DNA of 64,000 nt. Origin: Ascarosepion bandense. Its lineage: Eukaryota; Mollusca; Cephalopoda; Sepiida; Sepiidae. The notes under the pieces were generated by a model. The model did no database searches. It saw only the letters and a list, made by a program, of their open reading frames with translations, and had not been told where the DNA came from. Shown here in pieces: positions 41,207 to 52,039 of this stretch (positions within the stretch are counted from its first letter, which is position 1; every line of letters begins with the position of its first letter). Location: positions 653,501 through 717,500 of the forward strand of contig JBBBDQ010001124.1 of NCBI GenBank assembly GCA_037127315.1, read 5' to 3'. The position numbers and the translations under genes were made by a program.

Positions 41207-42083
41207 TCTAAATCTAATCTAAATATAAACTTATTTATAAATGGAACTTTCTGTGTGTGTATGTGTGTGTGTGTGTCTGTTAAATATAGACTCCAAAATG
41301 GCTGAACTGATTTTCTTGAAAATTTACACAGTTGTACTATAAGCGTCTGCGAGTGGTCTTAGCTATGTTTTGTGTTGAGGTACCCCCAATAAATATTGAA
41401 AACTGATAATAAAAAAATCGGGTTATAGAAAGAGTGGTCCGATTTTAATCAGATTTGATACACTCATAGACAAAGACATAGGAAACGATATTCAGAAGTT
41501 TCAAGGTTGCAGTACTTACAATAGTGCAGAAAATTGATAATATATATATATATAAGGCAAGATGTTTGTGTGTGCGTGTCTGTTTATCTGCCTGTATGTC
41601 TGTATTTTTTTCAGTCCTTTTATTTTAGTTTTTTTTTTTTTTAATCATTTCACCCCGAGCAAGGCGGAAAAGCCACTGATGTGCAGGGGGTTACGTAAAT
41701 GTAAAAAGATTAATTAGAAAAGAGTGAGGAGTACAAACTAGTTAGAAAGGAACAATAGAAAGCTGAGAAAGCAGGTGCGATGACAGATACATAGGTGGAG
41801 AGAAAGGGAAGGTTATACAGGGGAGGGGAGAGAGCTAGAGTCCAGTGGTTAGTAGATGAGTATTGACTTTGCATTTAAATTTCTGGAGGTTGTAGCCGTC
41901 AGGAAAGCAAGAATATGGGAGTGAGTTCCACAGGCGGGAAGTGCGAGAGAGGAAGCTGCAGGAGTAGAATTGTCGTCTGCATTTGGCTAACCTGACTGTG
42001 AATGGGAGGGGACCCAGTTGCCAGTCTGTTTGCACGAGTAAACCTTCAGGTTTGGCTCTAAGTAGGTATAATTGTAGTTTTTT
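41207..42083 (+). mobile_element. Helitron-like element, copy 7, interrupted by LINE-C
   Basis: Starts TCTAAATC after an A; family blocks run to CAGTCCTTTTATTTTAG (41626), then LINE-C copy 9 (41628-42045), then the Helitron resumes at CAGGTTTGGCTCTAAGTAGG to about 42083. The 3' end is cut by the mariner relic. Order of events: Helitron, then LINE-C into it. Confidence 0.8.
41628..42045 (-). mobile_element. LINE-C copy 9 nested in Helitron
   Basis: Minus reading of FTRANRLATGSPPFTV (one shift) and FLSRTSRLWNSLPYSCFPD, GYNLQKFKCKVNTHLL, then the UTR and the T-run at 41628-41642 (plus view). Confidence 0.8.
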
Positions 42084-42084
42084 G

Positions 42085-42600
42085 GAGTAATGTTGGGGAA
42101 GCCTATAGAAGTGAGGTCTCCTGAGGTGATCGAATCAGTCAATGACCTTATTCAGTCTGACAGAAGGGTGACAGTGGATGACATTGCAAGGACTTTGAGC
42201 CTATCTGTTGGGACAGCACACAGAATTGTCCATGATGACTTTGCCTACTTGAAAGTCAGCTCACACAGCAGAACATCAAGGAGCTGGGCTGGGAACTGCT
42301 CCCTCATCCCCCTTACAGCCCAGACCTTGCCTCTTCAGACTTCCACCTGTTTGGTCTCTTGAAAGCATTCATGAGAGGCATGAAGTTTCAAAGTGACGAT
42401 GAAGTCAAAAGTGCTGTGAGCGATTGGCTGAGACATCAGTCCAAAGATTTTTACGCTGAGGGAATACAGAAGCTTGTGAACAGATGAGAAAAGTGTGTGA
42501 CACTGCTGGGAGATTACATGGAAAGAAAAAAAAAGCTTCTATCTGTATTAAAAGTTGTTATACCAAAAAATTTACCTTATTTATTGAATGACTCATATTT
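42085..42600 (+). mobile_element. mariner-like transposase, internal deletion
   Basis: The frame from 42090 starts MLGKPIEVRSPEVIESVNDL, then DRRVTVDDIARTLSLSVGTA (helix-turn-helix). It jumps after YLKVS to the C-terminal third in another frame: HIKELGWELLPHPPYSPDLA, SSDFHLFGLLKAFMRG (last catalytic Asp in SSD) and VNR stop. About half of the protein, including the first two catalytic Asp, is deleted. Confidence 0.8.
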
Positions 42601-43717
42601 TTTTAATCCTTTTAAGCCAATTCAAAATTTAGATTAAAAGCATTGTTTTTCTTGTGTCAACATCAGGCAGTGGTGGTAAAGATTAGTATTGGAAATTTTA
42701 GCATCTCTTTTGTGGTAAAAAACACATTGATTTGAAAAATGAAATAAGTGTCAGATTTTAATGGAATTTTCAGAACTTATTCAACAATGAATAAAATTAT
42801 ATTTTTGATTTTTTAAAAATGTCTCGGTAAAAATATATTTTTATATATATCTGTTCACCACTTCCTGTATGAGAAATTAAATTTCACCGCCTTCATATTT
42901 ATATTAGTTAAAAGCAGTAGCCTTGCAGAATCTAAATCATAAATCATAAAACTACGAGATAATTTAATTATAAATAAGATATATTAAGGACACTAATATC
43001 TTATGAATACTTTTTTTGATGAACAATGAATTCTTACAAGAATTTTTTTCATTTTTTTTTTAAATTTAAATTAGAATACTTTATTAAGTCTTAAATCTTA
43101 TTAAAATTCTGCATTAATTTAATTTTTTTAGATGATATTATTACTAAGTAAAAACTATACTTACTGATAATAAATGTAAAAGTTAAGTAGAAATCATCAA
43201 ACGTTAATATTTTTTTTAAATTTGAATTTTTTGTATATATATAAACATAGCAATTTTTGTGGATACAGTTGTTCATACATGACATTATCAGAAAACAAGA
43301 GTGATAACTATAGTAAATTTAATGCCAAAATACCTAAAATTCAGTAAAATTTAGATAATGGAGAATATTTTTCTAAATTTTTAAGGTTAATGAGTGTTGT
43401 GTTATTGAGTTAAGGGATCTGTATATGATTGAATACGGTAAGACAGAATGAAGTTGCATGTGTTCCTTCTCTTATGTTTACAAACCAGAATTGAAGATAA
43501 TGGCCAGTTCGCAACTGGAAGGATGGGATGGGAAAGACTGCTACTGCTAATACTACAACACTGAGTACTTAAAAAATTATATATAAAAGGCACTCAAGTT
43601 GTATTCTTCCGTTATCTTTTATGTATAAAGCCCCTATAGAACATGAGATAAATTTTGATTTGGCATCAAGCTGCCAATACCTCACAGTCTTAAATAAACA
43701 GCTACTGCTGAGTTAAA
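42601..43717. other. Unassigned AT-rich region
   Basis: No gene. 43280-43400 is similar to 44240-44350 (CATTATCAGAAAA...CTATAGTAAATTTAA), part of the duplicated region that follows. Confidence 0.5.
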
Positions 43718-45060
43718 AAAAATGCATTTCTGCAATACTTAAATTGAATAATATTTTTTTTCAAATGAGATTAAGTATAAATCAGCTAATATTGATCAAA
43801 TAAAATTTCAGAAAAGTATATTTTATTTTTGGAAGATTTTTTAACAAAGAAAATTATATTTTAATGACAGGTGGCTAAAAATGATGCTAAAATTAAAAAA
43901 AATGCATTTGTGTTATTTAAACTTAAAGTAAATAACATTTGTTTCAAATCAGATTAAGAATACTTTAAATCAGCTAACATTTCTTAAATAAAGTTTCAGA
44001 AAAGTATATTTTATTTTTGGAAGATGTTTTTAATAAAGCAAATTACACTGCAATGAAAGACAGCTAGAAAGAATGCTAATCAACTATTTTAGAAAAAATA
44101 ATAAAACTAATTCTAGTCAATATAATTTCTCTTTGGAAATACACTAAAGAATATTTTGCTTACTTGAAATAGTAAATTTAGTCATTTGAAGTTATTTTTA
44201 AAAAAATTTTATGTGTATAAAATGTGCCCAGTTTGAAAGTATGGATGACTATAAATGACATTATCAGAAAATGGGGTCGATGACTATAGTAAATTTAAAG
44301 TCAACATTCCTAAAATTAGATTACAGAGAATATTTCCAGCATTTTTAAGATTACTGATTACTTAAAAATTATATAAAAATGTGTTCCCCTGTCATTTTCT
44401 TAAATTATATTAAATAACAGATAAAGTCTCCTAGGAGAGCAACAAATATAGAAACATTTTCCATCAGTGCTTATTGCTTGACAGGCATTGAAAGATGTGT
44501 TAATTACTTCCACTCCCTGTTTTAAAATAGAATTTTCTGCTTTTTTTAATTTAAAGTAAATAATATTTGTTTCAAATCAGATTAATTATACTTTAAATCA
44601 GCTAACATTTCTTAAATAAAGTTTCAGAAAATGGAAGATGTTTTTAATAAAAAAATTACATTTTGATGACAGGCACACTCCACCCACATCTATTGAACAG
44701 GTTAAGAGGCTCATCCCTTGTTCCCTGTTTAGGATGTGGTTTTCGGCTTTCTCTTTTCCAATCTTCTCACTTTGTTTTTTTTTTTTAAAAATTGGAGTAG
44801 ATAGATCTATCTATTGCCCGGTTCACACTCCACCCACATCTGTTGAACAGGTTAAGAGGCTCATTCCTTGTTCCCTGTTTAGGATGTGGTTTCCGGCTTT
44901 CTCTTTTCCCATCTTCTCACTATTTCATAGCCCCCTGCACATCAGTGGCGTTACCGCCATGCTTGGGGTGATACGATTAAAAAAAAAAAGAAAAAAAAAA
45001 GGTGGCTAAAAATGGTGCTAAAATAAAAATATTTTAGCAATTTGAAAATGAAAACTATTT
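43718..45060. repeat. Diverged ~175-bp repeats, third copy interrupted
   Basis: Copies at about 43740-43890, 43900-44090 and 44530-44671 plus 45002-45030 share AATCAGCTAA, AAATAAAGTTTCAGAAAA and GACAGGTGGCTAAAAATG. The third is split at GACAGG/TGGCTAAAAATG by the LINE-C-type insertion 44672-45001. Confidence 0.75.
44672..45001 (+). mobile_element. LINE-C-type 3' end with internal duplication
   Basis: A ~100-bp block (ACTCCACCCACATCT...ATCTTCTCACT) occurs twice, at about 44675-44770 and 44827-44925. It is followed by the LINE-C UTR end (CCCCTGCACATCAGTGGCG, GGGGTGATACGATT) and an A-rich tail. The insertion point is defined by the uninterrupted relative at 43868-43885. Confidence 0.7.
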
Positions 45061-45440
45061 CCAATAAATTTAAATTAGTTCTGAAGTTAAGAAAAGTATT
45101 TCATTCAATAGAAATATTAAATTTAATCTATTCGTTTGAAATTAAAGCTAAAATAAAAACTTCAAGAAAGATTTTTCATTTTTAAAAACTAACTTTAAAG
45201 CTTACGTATGACAAATGTTTGGAGTTAACTAGTTTGATTGCAATTCTAATCATTGCTTTTTAAAACGATAGAAATTGCCGAAAAATGATAGTAGTTAAAA
45301 AATGAGACGTCATTGGAAAAACCATCGTTTTGACATGATATCCTATTTTTGGCATGTTTGTTGGATTATCTTTTAATGAGATTTGAACTCGTATTCCTTA
45401 TCTTTGTTTATTTCTCATTGATAAAATTTATTTTTAATTC
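45061..45440. other. Unassigned AT-rich region
   Basis: Nothing recognisable. Confidence 0.5.
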
Positions 45441-45450
45441 TGATCCATAC

Positions 45451-45860
45451 TGCTTGCTAAAAAGTTGTAGAATTTTCAAAAAAACTCTTGCAACTCCAGT
45501 TTTTTCAAAACAATTTAAATTGCAAATCGATGCCAGTGATATCAGAATGGATGGCATCTTAATCCAAGAAGATGATGAAGGCATCGATAGAGTCATTGGA
45601 TATTTCTCAAAAATGTTAAACACGGACCAGAAGAAATATTCCACTATTGAAAAAGGATGCTTGGCGATGTTATCAGCGCTACAACATTTTGACTCTTACC
45701 TCAATGCTACTGTTTATCTTGTTCTGATTTATACTGACAATAATCCACTAACGTTACTTCAAAAAATGACTAACAAAAATCAAAAACTTACAAGATGGAG
45801 TCTTCTCCTTCAAGAATATGACATTGTTATAAGTATGCTTGCTAAAAAGTTGTAGAATTT
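45451..45860 (+). mobile_element. Ty3/Gypsy RNase H fragment between 25-bp direct repeats
   Basis: The frame reads FKKTLATPVFSKQFKLQIDA (RT connection into RNase H; catalytic Asp in QIDASD), GILIQEDDEGIDRVIGYFSK, KKYSTIEKGCLAMLSALQHF (catalytic Glu in STIEK), YTDNNPLTLL (catalytic Asp in YTDNN) and KLTRWSLLLQEYDIVI. The chain then ends in SMLAKKL and a stop. A 25-bp word, TGCTTGCTAAAAAGTTGTAG plus AATTT, is at 45451-45475 and again at 45836-45860. The catalytic residues of RNase H are present, but there is no RT palm, integrase or LTR. Confidence 0.85.
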
Positions 45861-46180
45861 AAAAAAAAATGATGGGAACATTGTGAGAAAATGCAAAAAA
45901 AATAAGATGAAAGAAAACTAGTAAAACTGATGACCGCCCTTTGTTGAAAGTATCTGGAAAACCTTACAAGTAATATCCTGCAATTCAATTCACTTTCTAT
46001 CATTGATACAATGTATATTATGTCATGTACATTTTTGTACACGACATAATATACATTATGTATATGATGATGGTAATTTTATAAGGTTAACTGTATTTTA
46101 TATATAGAATAATTTATTGATTAAAAATATCTGATTTTATAATGGTCACCATGATGCTTAAGTATGATCAATATAATTTG
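45861..46180. other. Unassigned; 20-bp palindrome at 46011-46056
   Basis: ATGTATATTATGTCATGTAC and its near-complement, GTACACGACATAATATACAT, separated by 6 bp of mostly T. Otherwise nothing. Confidence 0.6.
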
Positions 46181-46445
46181 GGCTTACAGCCACATCAAGT
46201 TGAAACACTGTTTCTCATATGATCACCAAAGTTAAGCAACATTGAGCCTGGTCAGTACCTAGATTGGTAACAGCTTGGAAATACCAGGTGCTGTATGCTA
46301 GGATTTGCAGGTGGGGGTAATGGACAATGGCTCAGAATTAGAAGTCCTAGTTCGGTTTGTGCAAATACCCATAGAAAAGGCATGAGTCCACTTCTTCTCC
46401 TCTCAGCTATGGATTAAATAGTAGAACTTGTATCAATAAATTATT
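46181..46445 (+). mobile_element. 5S rRNA/tRNA chimeric SINE, copy 1
   Basis: 46181-46299 aligns to 5S rRNA (GTTAAGCAACATTGAGCCTG, GTCAGTACCTAGATTGG and ATACCAGGTGCTGTA, i.e. the internal pol III control region). It continues into a decayed tRNA-related part and the SINE-D-like body (CTCTCAGCTATGGATTAAAT), with an ATT-rich tail. Not a functional 5S gene because of base changes and the attached body. Confidence 0.8.
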
Positions 46446-46481
46446 ATTATCTCCAAAAATTCATAAAATCTGAAGATATTT

Positions 46482-47588
46482 ACTGGCTTTAAATAACCTG
46501 CCAAAGGTTGATAAGCCATAAAAAAAAAATGGCTCAATTAAGAAATTTTTAAAGCTTTTTTAGTAACATAAATTAAACTCTTCTGTGGTAAAAGTAAAAT
46601 TTGTAATTAATTTTACAGGAATTTTAATAAGTAACGAATTCAGCAGATAAACAAAAATAGAAAGGGGCGTAAGACTAGGATGTGTCTTTTCACCAGATCT
46701 ATTCAACTTGTACAGTGAGACAATTCTGAGGACTCTAGAAGATATGCCAGGATTCATCATCGGAGGCCACAATTTGAACAATATAAGGTATGCAGATGAT
46801 ACTGGGATGATAGCAGACACAAAAAGGAAACCACAAGACCTCCTACAGAAGGTAACTGAAGAGAGTGACAAGAAAGGACTACAAATAAACTGCAAGAAAA
46901 CCAAATGCATGGTCATCAGCAAAAAGGGCAGCCCAAAATGCCAAATACAGGTGAGAGACTCTAAAATCAAGTAGGTACAGAAATTTAAATACTTGGGAAG
47001 TGTTCTAACAGAAGACGGAAAGTGCGACACTGAGATTTGAAGGCGAATTGGCATGGCAAAGGAAGCATTCCAGAAGTTGAGTAAAGTATTAAGAGACAGG
47101 ACAATTTCACTAGAAACAAAGAAGAGAGTACTGGATTGCTATGTGATGTCAGTTTTTCAATATGGCAGTGAATGCTGGACAATATCATCGAAGATGAAGG
47201 AAAAATTTGAAGCAACTGAAATGTAGTTCTACAGAAGGATGCTGCAAATATCATGGATCGAGCATGTGAGCAATGACGAGGTTTTGGAAAGGATGGAAAT
47301 GAAAAGGAAATTAATATTGAACATCACGAAGAGACAGCTGAAGTTCCTGGGACATGCAATGAGGAAGGAGGGCTTGGAGAATCTGATACTAACAGGCCAG
47401 ATAGAGGGAAAAAGAGACAGGGGAAGGGAATGGACAACATATTTGAAGGACCTAATCAGGTGGATGATGGAACGAGGGTTGCATGGTTTAACAGGAGATA
47501 GCATGCTAAGAGCCACCAGAGATAGGGAGATGTGGAAAGCTATGATCACCTACTTCCTGAACGGACAGGACACATAGAAGAAGAATTG
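46482..47588 (+). mobile_element. LINE-A copy 9 with partial insert
   Basis: 46482-46629 is the insert without its first ~20 bp, then RT from NEFSR through [38 protein letters not shown] (46770-46803), DKKGLQINCKKTKCMVISKK, YLGSVLTEDGKCDTEI, LQYGSECWTIS-like (one Phe change), the C-terminal domain 47239-47577 (EHVSNDEVLERMEMKRKLIL, RATRDREMWKAMITY) and the AGAAGAA tail. Stops at 46974 and 47226 separate open segments. Confidence 0.87.
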
Positions 47589-47628
47589 TGTTAGTTCATA
47601 AAATGTTAATGAAGGATTGAAATGATTA

Positions 47629-48337
47629 TCTAAACTTATTTATAAATGGAACTTTGTCTCTGTGTGTGTGTGTGTCTGTTACCTATAGTCTCAGAAACGG
47701 CTGAACCGATTTTCTTGAAAATTTACACAGTTGTACTATAAGCGTCTGCGAGTGTTCTTAGCTAGGTTTTGTGTCGAGGTACCCCCGATAAATATCGAAA
47801 ATCGATAATCGAAAAAATCGGGTTATAGAAGGAGTGGTGTGATTTTAATACATAAGAAACGATATTCAGAAGTTTCAAGGTTGCAGTTCTTACAATAGTG
47901 CAGAAAATCAATAATATATATATATATATATATAAAAGGCAAGATGTTTTTGTGTGTGTCTGTTTATCTACCTGTATGTCTGATGTATGTCTGTATTTTT
48001 TTCAGCCCTTTTATTTTAGTTTTTGCTTCGGGTTTGGCTCTAAGTAGGTATAATTGTAGTTTTTAGTCTCAGCCATGATACCATTTACTCAGAGGACTTA
48101 TTTAGCCTTCAAAATTCAGTTTATGAAAAAAAAAAAATTTATTTGATATCGATACCAGGAAATCAAAATTTGACTTACATCCATTCATTTTTCTTTCAGT
48201 CTACGGTTTTGCTTTAACTGGAAACAACTATTGCTTTTTAGTCTTTTGTGCCAACATCCAAAGAGTCTGAGCTCCAGGACCATGGATTAGTTTTAAAGCT
48301 TTCATTACACCCGAGCAACGCTGGGCTATACTGCTAG
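47629..48337 (+). mobile_element. Helitron-like element, copy 8, complete
   Basis: 709 bp, TCTAAACTTATT after A (47628) to hairpin CCCGAGCAACGCTGGG and CTATACTGCTAG before T (48338). Inserted just behind the LINE-A copy 9 tail. Internal (TG)n and (TA)n are present. No coding capacity. Confidence 0.88.
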
Positions 48338-48613
48338 TATTATAGAGTTGTGCTCTTTGTTTTAAATTGTTTTATTGGATAGTATGATGTGAGTGATCTG
48401 CATGGTTCACAACTTTAGAGGTCAAAAGTACATCTCAGTTGAAAGAAACGATTTTTTTCTTTTATAAAACCCTTGGGGTAAGTGTAAGCCCGAAGAGAAG
48501 AATTTGAACATCCCACTGTGGCTCTTGGTCTGATTTTCATCAACTAGTCAGCACTATCCAGCAAAGTGATAACAAGATGATGTGAGGGCTTTATAAGTCT
48601 TTAATAAACTCAC
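48338..48613. other. Unassigned spacer
   Basis: Nothing recognisable. Confidence 0.5.
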
Positions 48614-48922
48614 GGATGTGCGTTGTGGTGCAGTGGATTTCGGCTCGGAACGAGAAATCGGGGAGCCAAGTTCTAATTTCAGTTGAATTCCTTGCATTCA
48701 CTTATGCGCAAAATTGGGAAAGGTATTAATTCGTCTCTTTCCTCCAGTTATGGGTTAAATAACAGGACAGATTGGGTTCTATAGTCTTGGCTGGCAGCCA
48801 GTCTACCGCAGAAAGCAATGGCAACCTACTGCGGGATAATCTTCTGCCCAGTCAGTCATGTCTTTTTCGAGACATGATCGCCCAAAGTGTGTATCACGTA
48901 TTGCACTTAACTGACTGACCGA
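48614..48922 (+). mobile_element. SINE-D, first unit of a pair
   Basis: Full-length tRNA-derived SINE: A box GTGGTGCAGTGG, B box AGTTCTAATTTCAG (decayed), body with AACAGGACAGATTGGG and AGCAATGGCAACCTACTGCG, and a TCGAGACATGATCGCC hairpin. Ends GCACTTAACTGACTGA. Followed by a hairpin spacer and a head-less second unit. Confidence 0.88.
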
Positions 48923-48954
48923 ATATAATAGTTGGAATCATGATTACGGCTTGG

Positions 48955-49016
48955 TGGTCATAAAGTGGGTATCAGTTTTCTATTGTTTTGAAGTAATATA
49001 CTGATCCCCCACTATT
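48955..49016. repeat. Small hairpin repeat between SINE-D units
   Basis: CATAAAGTGGGTATCAGTTT, a TATTGTTTTGAAGTAATA core, then ACTGATCCCCCACT: arms pair over about 18 bp. Confidence 0.75.
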
Positions 49017-49030
49017 AATATAGTACATCT

Positions 49031-49318
49031 TTTCTCCCTCTAGCTATGAGTCAAATAACAGGACAGATTGAGTTCTATAGCTTTGGCTGGCAACCAGTCT
49101 ACAGCAGAAAGCAATGGCAACCTACAGTGGGAAAATCTTCTGCCCAGTCAGTCATGTCTCTTTCGAGGCATGATCGCCCAAAGCATGTATCACGTATGGC
49201 ACTTAACTGACTGAATGAACTAACAAGATGGCTTCATTTTCTATTGAAGAGTCAACAACAAAGGGAGGTTATTCATAGTAAGTCAAGAGGGAAATTACTA
49301 GGAAAAGACCTCTTCCTG
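49031..49318 (+). mobile_element. SINE-D second unit (head-less) with shared flank
   Basis: Starts at TTTCTCCCTCTAGCTATGAG in the body and ends GGCACTTAACTGACTGA. The following ~100 bp (AACTAACAAGATGG...AGACCTCTTCCTG) recur behind the unit at 56545, so the repeated unit is larger than the SINE. Confidence 0.8.
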
Positions 49319-49557
49319 AAAGGAACAGACAAGTGTTCTCAATGCCACACTCAGCATGTTCAGTTCATTTCCATGTGAACAAAAACCAAGAAAGGCTTTT
49401 GTAAGCTCAGCAAGGAATAGATGGTGAAATGACACTACAGTGAGTGCAGGCAATTGGAAACAAACAGCTGGGATGCAAACAGACTTTGAATTGAGTAAAC
49501 TGCAATAGTGTAACAAAAATTGGTTTTATTTTTTTAACTCTCTTAACAGCTGAATGA
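49319..49557. other. Unassigned spacer
   Basis: Nothing recognisable. Confidence 0.5.
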
Positions 49558-49838
49558 GGATGTGTGTTGTGGTACGGTGGATATCGGCTCGGAACGAGAA
49601 ACCGGAGAGCCGAGTTCAAATTCCAGTTGAATCCATTGTATTTACTTTCGCGCAAATACCCTTGGGAAAAGTATTAATCCGTCTCTTCCTTCCAGTTATG
49701 GGTTAAATAGCAGGACAGATTGGGTTCTATAGCCTTGGCTGGCAACCAGTCTGCCACAGAAAGCAATGGCAACCTACTGTGGGATAATCTTCTGCCCAGT
49801 CAAGGCGTGTATCATGTATGGCACTTAACTGACTGAAT
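49558..49838 (+). mobile_element. SINE-D, first unit of second pair
   Basis: Head and body complete, but the CATGTCTCTTTCGAGACATG hairpin is deleted between CCCAGTCA and AGGCGTG. Confidence 0.87.
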
Positions 49839-49877
49839 GAAGATAATAGTTGGAAACATAAGTAGAGCTTCCGCTGG

Positions 49878-49938
49878 GCATGAAGTGGGGGATCGGTTTT
49901 CTATTGTTATGAAGTAATAAACTGATCCCCCACTAATT
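49878..49938. repeat. Small hairpin repeat between SINE-D units
   Basis: GAAGTGGGGGATCGGTTTTC, TATTGTTATGAAGTAATA, then AACTGATCCCCCACT; arms pair with one mismatch. Confidence 0.8.
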
Positions 49939-49962
49939 ACTACATAATAATATAATACATTT

Positions 49963-50158
49963 CTTTCTCCTCTTGTTATGAGTCAAATAACAGGACAGAT
50001 TGGGTTCTATAGTCCAGGTTAGCAACCAGTCTACTGCAGAAAGCAATGTCAACCTACAGTGGGAAAATCTTCTGCCCAGTCAGTCATGTCTCTTTCGAGA
50101 CATGATCGCCCAAAGTGTGTATCACGTATGGCACTTAACTGACTTAACTGACTGAATG
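49963..50158 (+). mobile_element. SINE-D second unit (head-less) of second pair
   Basis: Begins in the body at CTTTCTCCTCTTGTTATGAG and ends with a duplicated CTTAACTGACTTAACTGAC. Confidence 0.85.
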
Positions 50159-50394
50159 TTTTGAAATGGTTTGGTGGAAATACTTAAAGTCAGGTCTTAT
50201 GATGCAAGTGAATGTGTTTGCAATAAATTTAATCTTAAACAACTGATGTTGATAAAGTGTTTATGTTTATTGGAGCATTATATCATGGGAATTTCAGCAG
50301 GTTTTTCATTCATTTTATTCAGCTCCTTCTTTGCACCATTGTAGTTATTGCTCTTCTCCATCTCACAATTGTGGTTCTTTTTTAATTGTTTTAC
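50159..50394. other. Unassigned spacer
   Basis: Nothing recognisable. Confidence 0.5.
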
Positions 50395-50935
50395 AAGAAG
50401 GTTTACTATTTACAAGGCCAGGGGACCACTTATAGTAAAGGGTTACATTAGGAGGCAATTTGTGTGTATAAGAGCGGAAGATAATGATTAATCCTAACTA
50501 TGAACAGGTTAAGATTCTAGTGATCAAGGAAACATCTTCTTAGGAGTTGGTCCCATAGAACAGTGGGGTCCGTGGGAAGATGCTGTTAGGGTGGATCTTT
50601 TTTCTCACAGATGGAAAACAGAGGGAAAATGGGTGGTTTGCTATTGTGCAAGTGTGTCCTTGTCATGAAGGTTTGAATATAGGCCAGGGAATGTAGTTTG
50701 TCCATGTGCTTTCTGTAGAAGTAGCAATAGTGCAGTGAGAGGCTTGCCGCATCCTTCCTGTGAGAGAGAAATGATGGGTGGAAAATAATTTGTCACCCAA
50801 AAGAACTCAGAAAGGCTTTTGGACTCTATCAAAGTTGGAGGGTGAGATCTGGACAGCTCCTGCCCAAATATGAGAACATTCAAGGCAGAATAGTGCAATA
50901 TCTCCAGTTCCGTTTTGCACCAGGGATATAGAGGT
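50395..50935 (-). mobile_element. Old jockey/CR1-like LINE relic, diverged from LINE-C
   Basis: Minus reading LECSHIWAGA (compare CIEYCCHIWSGA in LINE-C), AASLSLHYCYFYRKHMDKLH (compare VASLCLFYKYFHGFCSDEL), KPPIFPLFSICEKK, then HLPTDPTVLWDQLL and CFLDH-NLNLF at the place of SRLWNSLP and CFPD-YNLQ. So the same domain order with about half of the residues changed. Stops throughout. Confidence 0.65.
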
Positions 50936-51127
50936 TACCCTCCAGTCTGTGGTGGACTAGGGTAAGAAATGGCTCATAAATTTTAATGCTTCCAAAAGAA
51001 AGCTGCTAACTTTAACCACCATAGACAATTGCTCCTATCCCATCAGCATGGATCATGTCAACAGAATAACTAATTCAAGAATATAGAATTGTTTTTTTTG
51101 TATTTTTTATATAATTTTTTTTTGTAT

Positions 51128-51478
51128 AGTAGACTTGAAGCAGGAGAAATGTGGTTCTACAGAAGAATGCTGAGGACTCCATGGACCAATAATGTAAGCA
51201 ATGATTAAATTTTAGAGAAAAAAGAAACAAAAACAAAACTAATGCTTACTATCAGCAAGATGTGTGCTTAGAAAATCTGATACTCACAGGACAGATTGAT
51301 GGCAAGAGAGACAGAGGAAAACAACGCTTAAACCTACCTAGTGAGTTTGACTAGATGGATGGTGAAACGGGGTTTAGCAGAAATAAAAGAAAGTCAGAAT
51401 TTATTAAGAGCTACAAACAACAGGAAATTGTGGAGAGCCAAGATCACCTATTTTCTGAGAGTAAAGAGACTCCCTAGA
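51128..51478 (+). mobile_element. LINE-A copy 10, degenerate C-terminus
   Basis: MWFYRRMLRTPWTNNVSND, then a stop, ENLILTGQIDGKRDRGKQR and LWRAKITYFLR-like sequence. Several frameshifts. Confidence 0.75.
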
Positions 51479-51655
51479 TTCATAATTAAATCTCACATCA
51501 TTAAATGCCATCAGTTGTAGTGTCAGTTCGTCAAATTCGTTGCTCACTTGGAATTTTGCACCACTTAGAATTTCTCATAAGAAGACATTTGTCTTTCATT
51601 AACTGAGTATGCGGTTCTTTTTTCAGCTGAACAATTTTTTAGGTTTCAGGTTTCT

Positions 51656-51965
51656 GCTACATCACATTGAAACACAGGTTGCAATACAACAATGACTTTG
51701 ACCACCTAAGTTAAGCAACACTGAGTCTGGTCAGTGCCTAGATAGGTGACCACTTAGGAATAACAATGGCTGTAAGCTCAGATGTTGGGTGGTGTAATAG
51801 ATAATTGTTTGGAATTGTGATCACGTATTAGATAATAACTGTGTTCCAATTCTAATTGGGTTTGTTATATTCACTCACATGCAAATACCTTTTGGACAGG
51901 TATGAATATACCTCTTCTCCCCCCATCTTTGGGTTAATTAGTAAGACTTGTATCACTAAAACTAT
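51656..51965 (+). mobile_element. 5S rRNA/tRNA chimeric SINE, copy 2 (older)
   Basis: 51656-51776 keeps AAGTTAAGCAACACTGAGTC, TGGTCAGTGCCTAGATAGG and GGCTGTAAG of 5S rRNA; then a decayed tRNA-like part and a body with CAAATACCTTTTGGACAGG and a tail of ATT units. Confidence 0.75.
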
Positions 51966-52039
51966 TATTATCACAAAAAAATTGTTACTAAAATTATTTT
52001 AGTATTTGTCTATATTTTTTAGATGAGGCAGTATTTACA

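Noticed and set aside
45349..45855. Complete Gypsy polyprotein
   Set aside because: Only the RNase H part is present; no RT palm, integrase or LTR is found nearby.
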